Shown here piece by piece: positions 32,386-41,460 of a stretch of 64,000 nt of DNA. Where the stretch lies: the NCBI RefSeq assembly GCF_963082655.1, contig NC_081552.1:189112075-189176074 (forward strand). The letters run 5' to 3'. The stretch comes from Stomoxys calcitrans (taxonomy: Eukaryota; Arthropoda; Insecta; Diptera; Muscidae). The translations under genes and the position numbers were made by a program. Numbering within the stretch: the stretch's first letter is position 1; every line of letters begins with the position of its first letter. The notes under the pieces were generated by a model, which saw only the letters and a list, made by a program, of their open reading frames with translations, had not been told where the DNA came from and made no database searches.

Positions 32386-33198
32386 GTCTGGCTGGGCAGA
32401 CAAACAGGTGACGTGTATCGTGTGGTCCCTGGTCACAATCGGTACATACATCTTGCACGTCGGCATCAATCCTTGCGCTGTAGGAGTTGAGGCGGCTGCA
32501 TCTGCCGGAACGTAATTGAGACAGAACCACTCTGGTTTGCCGGGGGACGTCAATTTCCTCGGGTGCAAGGGGAGGCGGTCGTTCTCCAAGGACTACATTC
32601 ACCCGGTAGCTATTTACCGCATCTGCTACCATGTCTGCATGAATGTTGTCTAGACCTGCTTAATATACCGCTTAATCTAGAGGTTCCCTATTGTAGCGCT
32701 GAACCTCACGCCCTAGATCATGTAGATCTACTTTAAGGCTTCTGGGCGGAGGATATCTACCCACGAGATGATAATTTGGATGGTCTCTGCGATAACAGCC
32801 CAAAAGGTATTACTTAGACAGCATGTAGTCATATCTTCGCACTGGTAGGATCTTTGTCTCCTGATGGAGGTGGTCCACATGAGAACTGAGGAGACAGCCC
32901 GCCGCAGTTCGGAGGGCGGCATTCTGACAGATCTGAATATTATTCCAATGCGTGTCACAGAGCTGACGAGACCACACTGGTCAACAAGTTATCTTTGTCT
33001 GCACTCCAAGTGCTGCCGCCAAATGACTTGAGGACCATGTTTTAACTTTTGACTTTATCGCAAATTGCTGTGGCATGTGGGGAGAATGTGTAAGAGCCGT
33101 CAAATGTGACGCCAAGTATTTTGGGAATAATTTCTCCACCGACCATCACAATCAGCTCGGCATTCACCTCACGCGTATTAGTAGTGAACAATGTGGCT
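32386..33198 (-). pseudogene. Jockey-like LINE thumb and C-terminal domain
   Basis: Directly after the SINE the coding sequence resumes: ATLFTTNTREVNAELIVMVG, KILGVTFDGSYTFSPHATAI, then pieces with QNAALRTATG-like and LSKQYLLGCYR-like sequence in shifted frames (32728-32958). It ends with VNSYRVNVVLGERPPPLAPE, RVVLSQLRSGRCSRLNSYSA and CTDCDQGPHDTRHLFVCPA. The last is a Cys/His tail of the form C-x2-C-x7-H-x4-C. The frame runs out at the DINE-A junction near 32386. Confidence 0.7.
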
Positions 33199-33476
33199 AC
33201 CAATGTGTGGAGGCCTGTCCGCGTATGACGCTGAACGCCTGGGTTCAAATCTTGGCGAGACCATCATAAAATTTTCAGCGGTGGCTATCCCCTCCTAATG
33301 CTGGCGACATTTGTTGGGGTACTATGCCATGTAAAAACTTCTCCCCAAAAGAGGTGTCGCACTGCGGCACGCCGTCAATGAGCTTAAACTTGAATCGGAC
33401 TGCACTCATTGATATGTGAGAAGTTTGCCTGTGTTCCTTAATGAAATGTTCAGGGGTAAATTTGCATTTGCATTTG
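33199..33476 (+). mobile_element. tRNA-derived SINE, full length with target-site duplication
   Basis: The 278-bp element is bounded by CAATGTGGCT at 33189-33198 and 33477-33486. The head contains CCTGTCCGCGTATGACGC (A-box-like) and GGTTCAAATCTTGGCGAGAC (B-box-like). The body carries GGTGTCGCACTGCGGCACGC, AAACTTGAATCGGACTGCAC and CACTCATTGATATGTGAGAA. The tail is TTTGCATTTGCATTTG. Removing it and one duplication restores the LINE reading frame through KSSATLFTTNT. Confidence 0.92.
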
Positions 33477-33556
33477 CAATGTGGCTGAAGATTTGGTGGC
33501 AGATATCTTCTGATGTCTTGCAGCGAAATATGAGGCAATTTCGTTGAGGTAGACGT

Positions 33557-34271
33557 TCAACCTACCGCAGATGACAACAATGGGTGGGGGCCTGATGCCA
33601 TGATGATACAATCGTGCGCATATAATACGATCTCTATGCCGTCTGCAGGGGGTGGAATGGAGGATATGTAGAGGTTAAACAGTGCCGGAGATATCACACC
33701 GCCTTGGGGAACTCCCTGTTTCACTCTACGGTGCTTCGACTTCTTATCCCTAAATTCCACAAATGACAGGCGACCACACAGATAATTCGCGACCCAGCGT
33801 TTCAGGCCTGGCTGGAGGCCCGTGTTGGCGATGTCCTCAAATAGTTTGGCATGGTCTGGGCTGATTGAAGCCACGGCAAGTGTGTGCGTTGCTGGCATGT
33901 CTTCGAAATCCATGTTGATGCTCAGCGAATGGAAATTCTCCAACTGGTGAGAGAAGAGAGATCGGTGTGTACGATTCCCCCAAACTCGGGTCTTTTTCAG
34001 GCTTCAGTAGCGGGATCACTCTGCCCATTTTCCAGACATCGGGAGCTATAAGAGTGTTCAAAGACAGGTTGAGGACAGTAGTAAGGTACTCAACTCCAGG
34101 TAAAGCCAGACTCTTCAGCATCAGTGTGGAGATTTCGTCGGGGCCCAACGCCTTGGATGATTTGCAGCCACGGATGACATTCGTAACTTCGCCCACGGTA
34201 AATTGTGATGGCTGTCCATCGGCTCGGAGACCATGAATACGGCAAATGGCTCTCCTCCTAGCCCTGCACAA
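33557..34271 (-). pseudogene. Jockey-like reverse transcriptase core
   Basis: RT copies the element RNA at the nicked target. The N-terminal block is TNVIRGCKSSKALGPDEIST, then LTTVLNLSLNTLIAPDVWK and VIPLLKPEKDPSLGESYTPI; the last would normally read YRPI. A frameshift and a deletion near 33930-33990 remove the first catalytic motif, leaving EHQHGFRR directly before HTLAVASISPDHAKLFEDI. KQGVPQGGVISPALFNLYIS is intact. The YADD box reads YAHD (33611-33622), so the first catalytic Asp is His. The enzyme is dead. Confidence 0.8.
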
Positions 34272-34844
34272 TAAATTGGCGGTTAAACAACCCGGTGCAT
34301 CTCTTCGGATCAGTCACGGTTACGACGCCAAAAGTGACTGAGGTCCTGTCATCCCGTCTACCGGGGTTCGGGAGTGACTTAACAGTAGACCCCAGTTTGC
34401 CTAAACCGGTCCCTAAGTTACATTGCTCCAAGTTTTCCAACCACAAATTCCGCTTATGTTCGTTGACTACCTTGTTTATTTCCAGAATCAGCGAGCTGAA
34501 TTAGTGGGGTCCGTACAACGAATTCCCTCAAGCTCGTCTGCGAGTACCACTGCCTGCGCCGGGAAATTGGGCCGTACTTGGAGTGTTCGACCGGCTGGTA
34601 TAAAGCGAGCGGCAGCTGCGTTACTGATGTCTCGGAATTTCTTCTTGCCAACTAGCACATCCGAAGGGCGTGAAAGTTTACTAAAGCGGCAATTGGTCTC
34701 TGAAGCCAGCCCAATCGGACTTCATCTGATTGATAAACGTCCGGCGCTCAAACGTTATGAAGTCGGGTGGTCGATCGATGGTGAGAATTATTAAAAGAAT
34801 TTCTTTCGTTAGAATTGATGCCTGTAATCTTCATCTCCTTCATG

Positions 34845-35035
34845 ATTGAACGGCGTGACGCAGTGCGACACCTCTTCGGAGAGAAGTTTTACATGGCATA
34901 GTACCTAACAAATGTTGTCAGCATAAGGAGGGAAAAAACACCGCTGAAATTTCTTTTTCTGCTGGTCTCGTCAGGATTCGAACCCAGGCGTTTAGCGTCA
35001 TATGCGGACATGATAACCTAACCTTACATATGATT
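34845..35035 (-). mobile_element. tRNA-derived SINE, 3'-truncated, minus strand
   Basis: On the minus strand: ATCATGTCCGCATATGACGC, CCTGGGTTCGAATCCTGACG (clear B-box GGTTCGAATCC), ACAACATTTGTTAGGTACTATG and GGTGTCGCACTGCGTCACGC. It ends after GCCGTTCAATC near 34845. It adjoins the 5' side of the jockey LINE remnant. Confidence 0.75.
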
Positions 35036-35417
35036 TATTCAGTCTTTCAGGACCTGGTCCCCCCAGCACTGTTCAAAGTTAACGAGGCGACTTAGAGACG
35101 ACTTAGATGTTCTAAAAACGGAATGGCAAAATTAATTTTCCCCCCAGTACAAGTAGTGAGTGTAAAACGTATTTCCTATTAACACATAAAACAACTAAGC
35201 ATTTCTAAAATACTCATTTTGTCAAACTCTTGGGCATTGAAAAACAAAAACATCAATGTTATAACTCCAACAAGTTGATGAAACATGTTGCAGATACACT
35301 TTTAATTTAAAAAACATTGCAGGCTTGCTGCATTTCTTACCCAGTAAGCAATAAAATATTGTAGCATATTTTAGGGAGTTACATTTTCAAATTTTTAATA
35401 ATGCAAAAAGATTTAAA
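35036..35417. other. No recognisable gene or repeat
   Basis: AT-rich unassigned sequence without coding signal, lying between a SINE and a MITE. Confidence 0.45.
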
Positions 35418-35419
35418 TA

Positions 35420-35655
35420 TTGGGTTGCCCAAAAAGTAATTGCGGATTTTTCATATAGTCGGCGTTGACAAATTTTTTCACAGCTTATGACTCTGTAATT
35501 GCATTCTTTCTTTTGTCAGTTATCAGCTGTTACTTTTAGCTTGCTTTAGAAAAAAGTGTAAAAAAAGTATATTTGATTAAAGTTCATTCTAAGTTTTGTT
35601 AAAAATGCATTTACTTTCTTTAAAAAAATCCGCAATTACTTTTTGGGCACCCAGA
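35420..35655 (-). mobile_element. Mariner-type MITE copy 4
   Basis: TTGGGTTGCCCAAAAAGTAA at the left and TTACTTTTTGGGCACCCAGA at the right (two changes from the expected GGGCAACCCAA), with TA at 35418-35419 and 35656-35657. 236 bp, same orientation as copy 3. Confidence 0.9.
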
Positions 35656-35994
35656 TATGAATGAAAATGCTATTTGTTCGACCGGTCTTAATCTTAGATC
35701 ACCATATAAGCCGATCAAATTAAAATTTATAAAACCTCGATTTTACTTAAGTCGTCTAAAATTTGGTATGAGAAATATTGCAAAAAATAGGTTTAGTCGC
35801 CATTCAAACCAATTTCTCCATTTGAATTTCGGATTTTGACAGGGGAAGTCTATGGGGGTCCAATAGGTATAAGAAGCAAAATCGTATTTTATGTTCGTAT
35901 TAGGTAAGTTTAAGAGGATATGGGAAAAACTGAGATATTCTTCACATATAAATAACACATTTGTCATAACTTTTCTAAAAACGCACGCATGAAC
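35656..35994. other. No gene recognised; faint DINE-like phrases
   Basis: Phrases such as CACCATATAAGCCGATCAAA suggest a decayed DINE monomer. The rest is unassigned. Confidence 0.35.
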
Positions 35995-36723
35995 GAGAAA
36001 AAAGGAGTTAAGTTCTGTAGGGCCGAACTTTGGATATCCACCACCTCGGGTATATACGTAAACTAATAATGGGGGGATAATTATGCCCCCATAGCAGATA
36101 TAACGAATATGTTCCGATTTGGACTGAATTCGGCACGGACATTCAATTTTGTAGATCAAAATATTGGTCTTTCTGGTAGCTATATCCAAATATAGACCGA
36201 TCTGAATACAACATAGATTTCGAAAGGCCTAACTTAAGTCACGGTGTCAAATTTCAGCGAAATCGGATTATATATGTGCCTGTTATGGGCCCAAGACCCT
36301 AAATCGAGAAATCGGTCCATATGGCACCTATATTCAAATCTGGACCGGTCTCTGCCAAATTGAAAAAGCATGTCGAGAGGCCTAACACAACTCAAATTTC
36401 CAGCAATATCGAACAATAAATGTGTCTTTTATGGGCCTAAGACCTTAAATCGAGAGATTGGTCTATATGGTGGCTATCTACTTATGGACAAAAAAAAAGA
36501 ATCTGTGCAAAGTTTCAGCTCAGTAACTCTATTTTTAAAGACTGTAGCGTGATTTCAACAGGCAGACGGTCAGATGGACCTATGGACATGGCTAGATCGT
36601 CTTACATTTTTACGCTGATCAAGGATATGTATACTCTACAGGATCGGATATGGATAATTCGATGTGTTGCAAACGGAATAACAAAATGAATATACCCCAA
36701 TCCTTCGGTGGTGGGTATAAAAG
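35995..36723 (-). mobile_element. DINE-B element, minus strand, short copy
   Basis: The hairpin end is GTTAAGTTCTGTAGGGCCGA ACTT (left arm damaged), then GGATATCCACCACCTCGGGT and TATATACG. Two monomers follow, then the 5' core ATTTTTACGCTGATCAAGGA, TATACCCCAATCCTTCGG and TGGTGGGTATAAAAG. Only about 730 bp, so several monomers are missing relative to the copy at 37921. Confidence 0.8.
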
Positions 36724-37014
36724 TATTGTGAAGTAACCTTTACGAGATGTTACAAACTTGAGTAACCTATATTTCTCTAAACTGAGCTCTAATCTGGTCA
36801 TAGGCAAAGTTCTATTCCAATGACCATTACATTTATTGCACTAGATGACGTTCAATGTTATTGGTTTTAATTTTTTTGAAATATGTATTTATTATGGAGT
36901 TTAGTCTAGATTTATTTCCCATAGTTGACTTTAATAGGCAAATAATTGGCTTTTGAAATGTTTTGCGTCAGAAATGTTAACGTTAGTTAAATATGACACG
37001 TTCAACGATAACAT

Positions 37015-37376
37015 TGCGCAGTTGATAAAAAATTAAAGTATGTTTATACTAAAAATTTTCAAATCTGAATTTAACTACATCGAAAAATAAATCCAGATCG
37101 TTTACACTCCGTTTAGGTGACATACACAAGTGCATGAATGTGCATATCACACACATACATACACAATTTTGAAAAACAGTTGCAGATTTTGGTACTTTTA
37201 TCGATTATTCAGACATGAAATCGGTTTTATTTTGGATTTAAAAATAAGTCCATCAAAGTTGGATTTATTTTCGTATGGTAAATCCTGTCAATAAATACAG
37301 GATTTAGTACTTAAATCACGGAAAGGCCTTAAAATCGGATTTAGTGGCCAATGTAAACGTACTTTAAGAAAAAAAT
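37015..37376. mobile_element. Unassigned MITE-like element, copy 2 (inverted relative to copy 1)
   Basis: The right end GGATTTAGTGGCCAATGTAAACGTACTTTAAG (split here as GGATTTAGTGGCC and AATGTAAACGTACTTTAAG) is the complement of the left end of 9457-9838. CAGGATTTAGTACTTAAATC and TGGTACTTTTATCGATTATT are shared internal phrases. The left end ATTAAAGTATGTTTATACT is more diverged. Confidence 0.55.
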
Positions 37377-37499
37377 GTGTGAGAAAATAAATTGTTAACC
37401 CGGCTGGGCATCAGCATCACACATTACATTTGAAGTTCTACAATAACCAAAGTGTCGGCAAAACGCATATCGCGAAAATTAATCTTTCTGTTATTTTTA

Positions 37500-37740
37500 T
37501 TTTTTTTTTTTTTTGAAACCCAACGCCACTCGGTGGTACAGGTTATCATAACTTTGTGAGCTAGTTTGCAGTGCTAAGAAGGAGAAGAGACTTGTTGTCA
37601 TTTGTATTGTTTAACCATGAATCGCTTTCTGATTTAAAGTAGCAGCGCCTATACCATGGACTGATCGAGTTACCAACGAAGAAGTTCTGTGAAGGATTAA
37701 AACTAGCAGCGAACTGATATTTAACCTTAAAAGAAGAAAA
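37500..37740 (+). mobile_element. DINE-C-like 5' fragment
   Basis: A T14 run, then GAAACCCAACGCCACTCGGT and GGTACAGGTTATCATAACTT. This resembles the family C start (ATACTCTACACCACTGC..GGTACAGGGTATTATGACTT). Similarity decays after about 60 bp. Confidence 0.45.
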
Positions 37741-37920
37741 CAAGTAAGAAAAGTCAAAAGGCGGGCGGTGCCGACTATAAAATGTACCAGACCTACTCTA
37801 AAAATGGGAAATACTGATATATCGATGGTATCTCTAATTTGGAACCAATTTTGTTGTATTCGGACAAAGCATTTTCGAGCAAAACTGTTCAAAATTCTAA
37901 ACACTTTGGCTCTAAAATTC
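37741..37920 (-). mobile_element. DINE-C-like 3'-end fragment, minus strand
   Basis: AACAAGTAAGAAAAGTCAAA and GGCGGGCGGTGCCGACTATA resemble the complement of the family C hairpin end (AAGTCGG..CCGACTTT, CCTTTCCTTACT). It directly precedes the hairpin of the DINE-B at 37921. It is short, so the call is tentative. Confidence 0.4.
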
Positions 37921-39523
37921 TATCAAGTAGAAAGACGTTTAGTTCGGCCGGGCCGAACTTTGGATACCCACCACCTCGGGTATATATGTAAACCACCTTT
38001 CGTCAAAATCCGGTGAAAAATGCATACCTTATGCCCCATAGCAGCTATATCGAAATATGTTCCGATTTGGACCAAATACAAATAAGTACAAGTCATTGAG
38101 CAATTGTGTACAACAAAATATTGGTCTTTTTAGCAGCTATATCTAGAAAAAACCCGATCTGAACCATATACAACAAGGATGTTGAAAAGCCTAACATAAG
38201 TCACTGTGTCAAATTTCAGTGAAATCCGATTTTAAATGAGCCTTTTGTGGGGCCAAGATTTTAAATCGAGATATCGGTCTAAATGGCAGCTATATCCAAA
38301 TATGGATCGATTTGAGCCGAATTTTAGAAAAGTGTCGGAGGACCTAACACCTCACTGTCTGAAATTTCGGCGATATCGGACAATAAATGCGCCGTTTTTG
38401 GGCCCAAAACCATAAATCGAGAGATCGGTCTATATGGCAGCTATATGAACCGATCTATGCCATATTGCAGAAGTATATCGAGGGGCACAACTTAAATCAC
38501 TATCCCAAATTTTAGCAAAATCGGATAATAAATGTGATATTTATGGGCCTAAGACCCTAAATCGGAGGATCGGTCTTACGGCAGCTATATCCAAATCTTG
38601 ACGAATCTGGGCCAAATTGACGAAGGATGTCAAAGGGCCTAACACAACTCACTGTCCCAAATTTTGGCAAAATCGGATAATAAATGCGCCTTTTATGGGC
38701 GCAAGACCTTAAATCGAGAGATCGGTCTATATGGCAGCTATATCCAAATATGAACCGATCTAGGCCAAATTGAAGAAAGGTGTCAAAGGGCCTAACGCAC
38801 ATCGCAGTCCCAAATGTTGGCAAAATCGGGCAATAAATGCGCCTTTTTTGGGACCAAAACCTTAAATGGAGAGATCGGTCTATATGGCAGTTATATCCAA
38901 ATCTGAACCGATCTGTTCCATATTGCAGAAGTATATCGAGAGGCTTAACTTAACTCACTGTCCAAAATTTCTGTAAAATCGGACAATAAATGCGCCTTTT
39001 AAGGGCGCAAGACCATAAATCTCGAGATCGGTCTATATGGCAGCTATATCCAAATCTGGCGCGATCTAGGCCGGTCTATATAGCAGCTATATTCAAATCT
39101 GGCGCCATCTAGGCCAAATTGAAGAAGGGTGTCAAAGGGCCTAACGCAACTCATTGTCTCAAATTTCAGCAAAATCGGATTATAAATGGGGCTTTTATGG
39201 GCCTAAGTCCCTAAATCGGCGGATCGATCTATATGGGGGCTATATCAAGATATAGTCCGATACAGCTCATCTTAACCTGCTTATGGACAAAAAAAAAGAA
39301 TCTGTGCAAAGTTTCAGCTTAATAGCTCTATTTTTAAAGAGAGCAGCGTGTTTTCAACTTACATACGGACGGACGGACATGGCTAGATCGTCTTAGATTT
39401 TTACGCTGATCAAGAATATATATTCTTTATAGGCTCGGAAATGGATATTTCGATGTGTTGCAAACGGAATGACAAAATGAATATACACCCCCCCCCCCCC
39501 CCCTTCGGTGGTGGGTATGAAAA
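37921..39523 (-). mobile_element. DINE-B element, minus strand, long complete copy
   Basis: The hairpin end is TAGTTCGGCC-G-GGCCGAACTT, then TGGATACCCACCACCTCGGG. About eight monomers follow, marked by 'GAGATCGGTCTATATGGCAG' near 38415, 38720, 38873 and 39020. The 5' core is TTAGATTTTTACGCTGATCA, TATACA, a 17-base C run and TTCGGTGGTGGGTATGAAA. It is the longest family B array here. A short extra 'GGTCTATATAGCAGC' unit near 39075 marks a local duplication. Confidence 0.85.
39487..39504 (+). repeat. Poly-C run at the DINE-B terminus
   Basis: A homopolymer of about 17 C replaces the usual CCCCCATCC in the 5' subterminal repeat. It is either slippage or a sequencing artefact. Confidence 0.8.
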
Positions 39524-39623
39524 GGGTGTTATATATACATATATGAAAGCTATATACTAACTGAACCGATTTTGACAAAATTCACAAAAAATTTCAACAG
39601 TCTATACAGAATTATATATGCCA

Positions 39624-40725
39624 CTAGCCGAACCGGGCCCGCTCCGCTGCGCATTCTTCAACTGTCTAATATCTTTTTAGGGTGGGGACACTTCGCCCTG
39701 AATGCGGATATCGAATTCGTGCCATTGTAGCCTATGACGCTGAACGCGTTCAAATCCTGGTGAGAACATTGGACAAAGCGGTTTTTATCCCCTCTTAATG
39801 TTGGCGACATTTGCGAGGTACAATGACATACATGGTCATTTAAAACAATTTTCCCCAAAGAGGTGTCGCACTGCGGGACACCTTTCGGACTCGGCTATAA
39901 AAAAGGTCCCTTATCATTGAGTTTAAACTTGAATCGGAAAGCACTCATTGATGTGTGAGAAGTCTGCCCCTGCTCGGATCCTGCTGTTTTTAAAAATTAG
40001 GATAATGAGAAACACTTTTTAGGGAAAAGAAAAGATCAAATTAATGGTGCACTTCCAAATCCCTTTAATTTGAGCCCCATATTGCCATGGCCAGTAAATA
40101 TGAACCGTTTGGAGGCTGTTTTGGCGCTGGGGCGGCCACCGGCACTTTGCATTGAAAATAGATATCAAATTCATTCATTATTCCCAACGGCAATGAGGTT
40201 CAGTTTAGGAGTTGCTTTAGGGCGTACCCCAAAACACTTGGCTCCAAAATTGGGTATCAAACTCGTTTTCTACTCTCAAATACCTTTCATTTGAGTCCCA
40301 TATTGTTATAATGGGTCAAATAACCCATTTGACGTATCTTTAGGAGGAACAGCACCACCTAGAATGAGCGCAAATTTTAATGTCATATGCGTAATCTGCC
40401 TCCACCCGATATTTAAAAATTATATATCCTATGTTTCCTTCCAGACAAACGTACACAATCTATGAAAATTTTGAATCGGTTCAGCCAAGTATCATATAGT
40501 CATAATGGGTCTAATGGCGTTTTTGAAGGGAGGCGTGACCCCCATATTTCGATCTGATTTCTCCTCCCAAATCCCTTTCATTTGAGCCCCATACTGAAAT
40601 GAACGTCCAATATGTGTGTTTGGGGGAGTTTTGGGTTTGGGGCGGCCCGATGGGTACTGAGACTCAAATTTTAATACCTTATTCGTTATTTAATCCACTC
40701 TCGGGGCAAAGGGTACGGCTACTCC
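39624..40725 (-). mobile_element. Helitron-like element H3, minus strand, 5' end lost
   Basis: On the minus strand the 3' end is GCGCAGCGGAGCGGGCCCGG, TTCGG and CTAG at 39624-39627, next to host T (A at 39623). Moving inward: GGGCGAAGTGTCCCCACCCT, the SINE at 39727-39995, then array units with 'AATTTGAGCCCCATATTGCC'. Similarity ends near 40725 before a 5' TC terminus is reached. Confidence 0.7.
39727..39995 (+). mobile_element. SINE inside Helitron H3
   Basis: AGCCTATGACGCTGAACGCG, TTCAAATCCTGGTGAGAAC (B-box region), GAGGTGTCGCACTGCGGGAC and ACTCATTGATGTGTGAGAAG. Its tail continues into CCTGCTCGGATCCTGCTGTT, a sequence shared with the other two Helitron-borne SINE copies. Confidence 0.8.
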
Positions 40726-40764
40726 AAACCAACACCAAAACCAAGAGAATGAAGTATATCTAAC

Positions 40765-41459
40765 ATTCAAACATTAATGGGCGGACCCTCCCCTTACCCT
40801 TTTTTCATAAACGCCAGATCTCGGAGATGGGTGGGGCGATTTACACGAAATTAAGTTTGTTTATAATAACTGAAAAATAGAAATTTGGTATATTTATTTA
40901 AGGTGGGATTTCAAGTGTGGCCGACCCACCCCCAAAGCCCGCGAAATGGAAATTTAAACCAATAATGACAATATTAGGCTCAAATGAAAGGCATTTGACA
41001 CTAGAGCACGAATCTGATACGTGGACACTCCCATACCGGACATATTTAACGACCATAGCAATTAAATGCTGAAATTTGGGAATAGAGAACCAATATGGTA
41101 TCCACATTGGGGCGAAATATGTGAAAGGCCTCACCAGTACCCCCAAACTGAACTTTGTTCCTGACCGTGCCAGTGTAGGGCTCAGATTATAAAGGGCGAT
41201 TTTTTTGAGGTTAGGATTTTCATGCATTAGTATTTGACAGATCACGTGGGATTTCAGACATGGTGTCAAAGAGAAAAATGCTCAGTATGCTTTGACATTT
41301 CATCATGAATAGACTTACTAACGAGCAACGCTTGCAAATCATTGAATTTTATTACCAAAATCAGTGTTCGGTTCGAAATGTGTTCAAATCTTAACCTCAA
41401 AAAAATCACCCTTTATAAGAGAGTGAAAAAATGAGCAGCGGGGCGGGCTCAGCGTCTCA
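40765..41459 (+). mobile_element. Helitron-like element H4, plus strand, 5' end lost
   Basis: It begins within the 5' region (GGGCGGACCCTCCCCTTACC) and has a few decayed array units. The 3' end is decayed (GAGCAGCGGGGCGGGCTCAG), immediately followed by the TC start of H5 at 41461. Confidence 0.55.
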
Positions 41460-41460
41460 A

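Larger units (their letters stand above)
32386..34790 (-). mobile_element. Jockey-like LINE remnant, minus strand, with nested SINE
   Basis: Blocks read on the minus strand in order: linker with SPSIDHPTS and PSDVLVGKKKFRDISNAAAA (34600-34790), NLWLENLEQCNLGTGLGKL (34380-34450), RT (33557-34271), the palm-thumb end split by a SINE at 33199-33476, and a C-terminal Cys/His tail (32386-32640). No RNase H is seen, consistent with the jockey clade. The endonuclease core is missing. Confidence 0.75.

Noticed and set aside
34900..35010. Possible tRNA gene on the minus strand (GGTTCGAATCC)
   Set aside because: Only A- and B-box-like parts are present without a foldable acceptor stem, and the sequence continues as the SINE seen at five other places.
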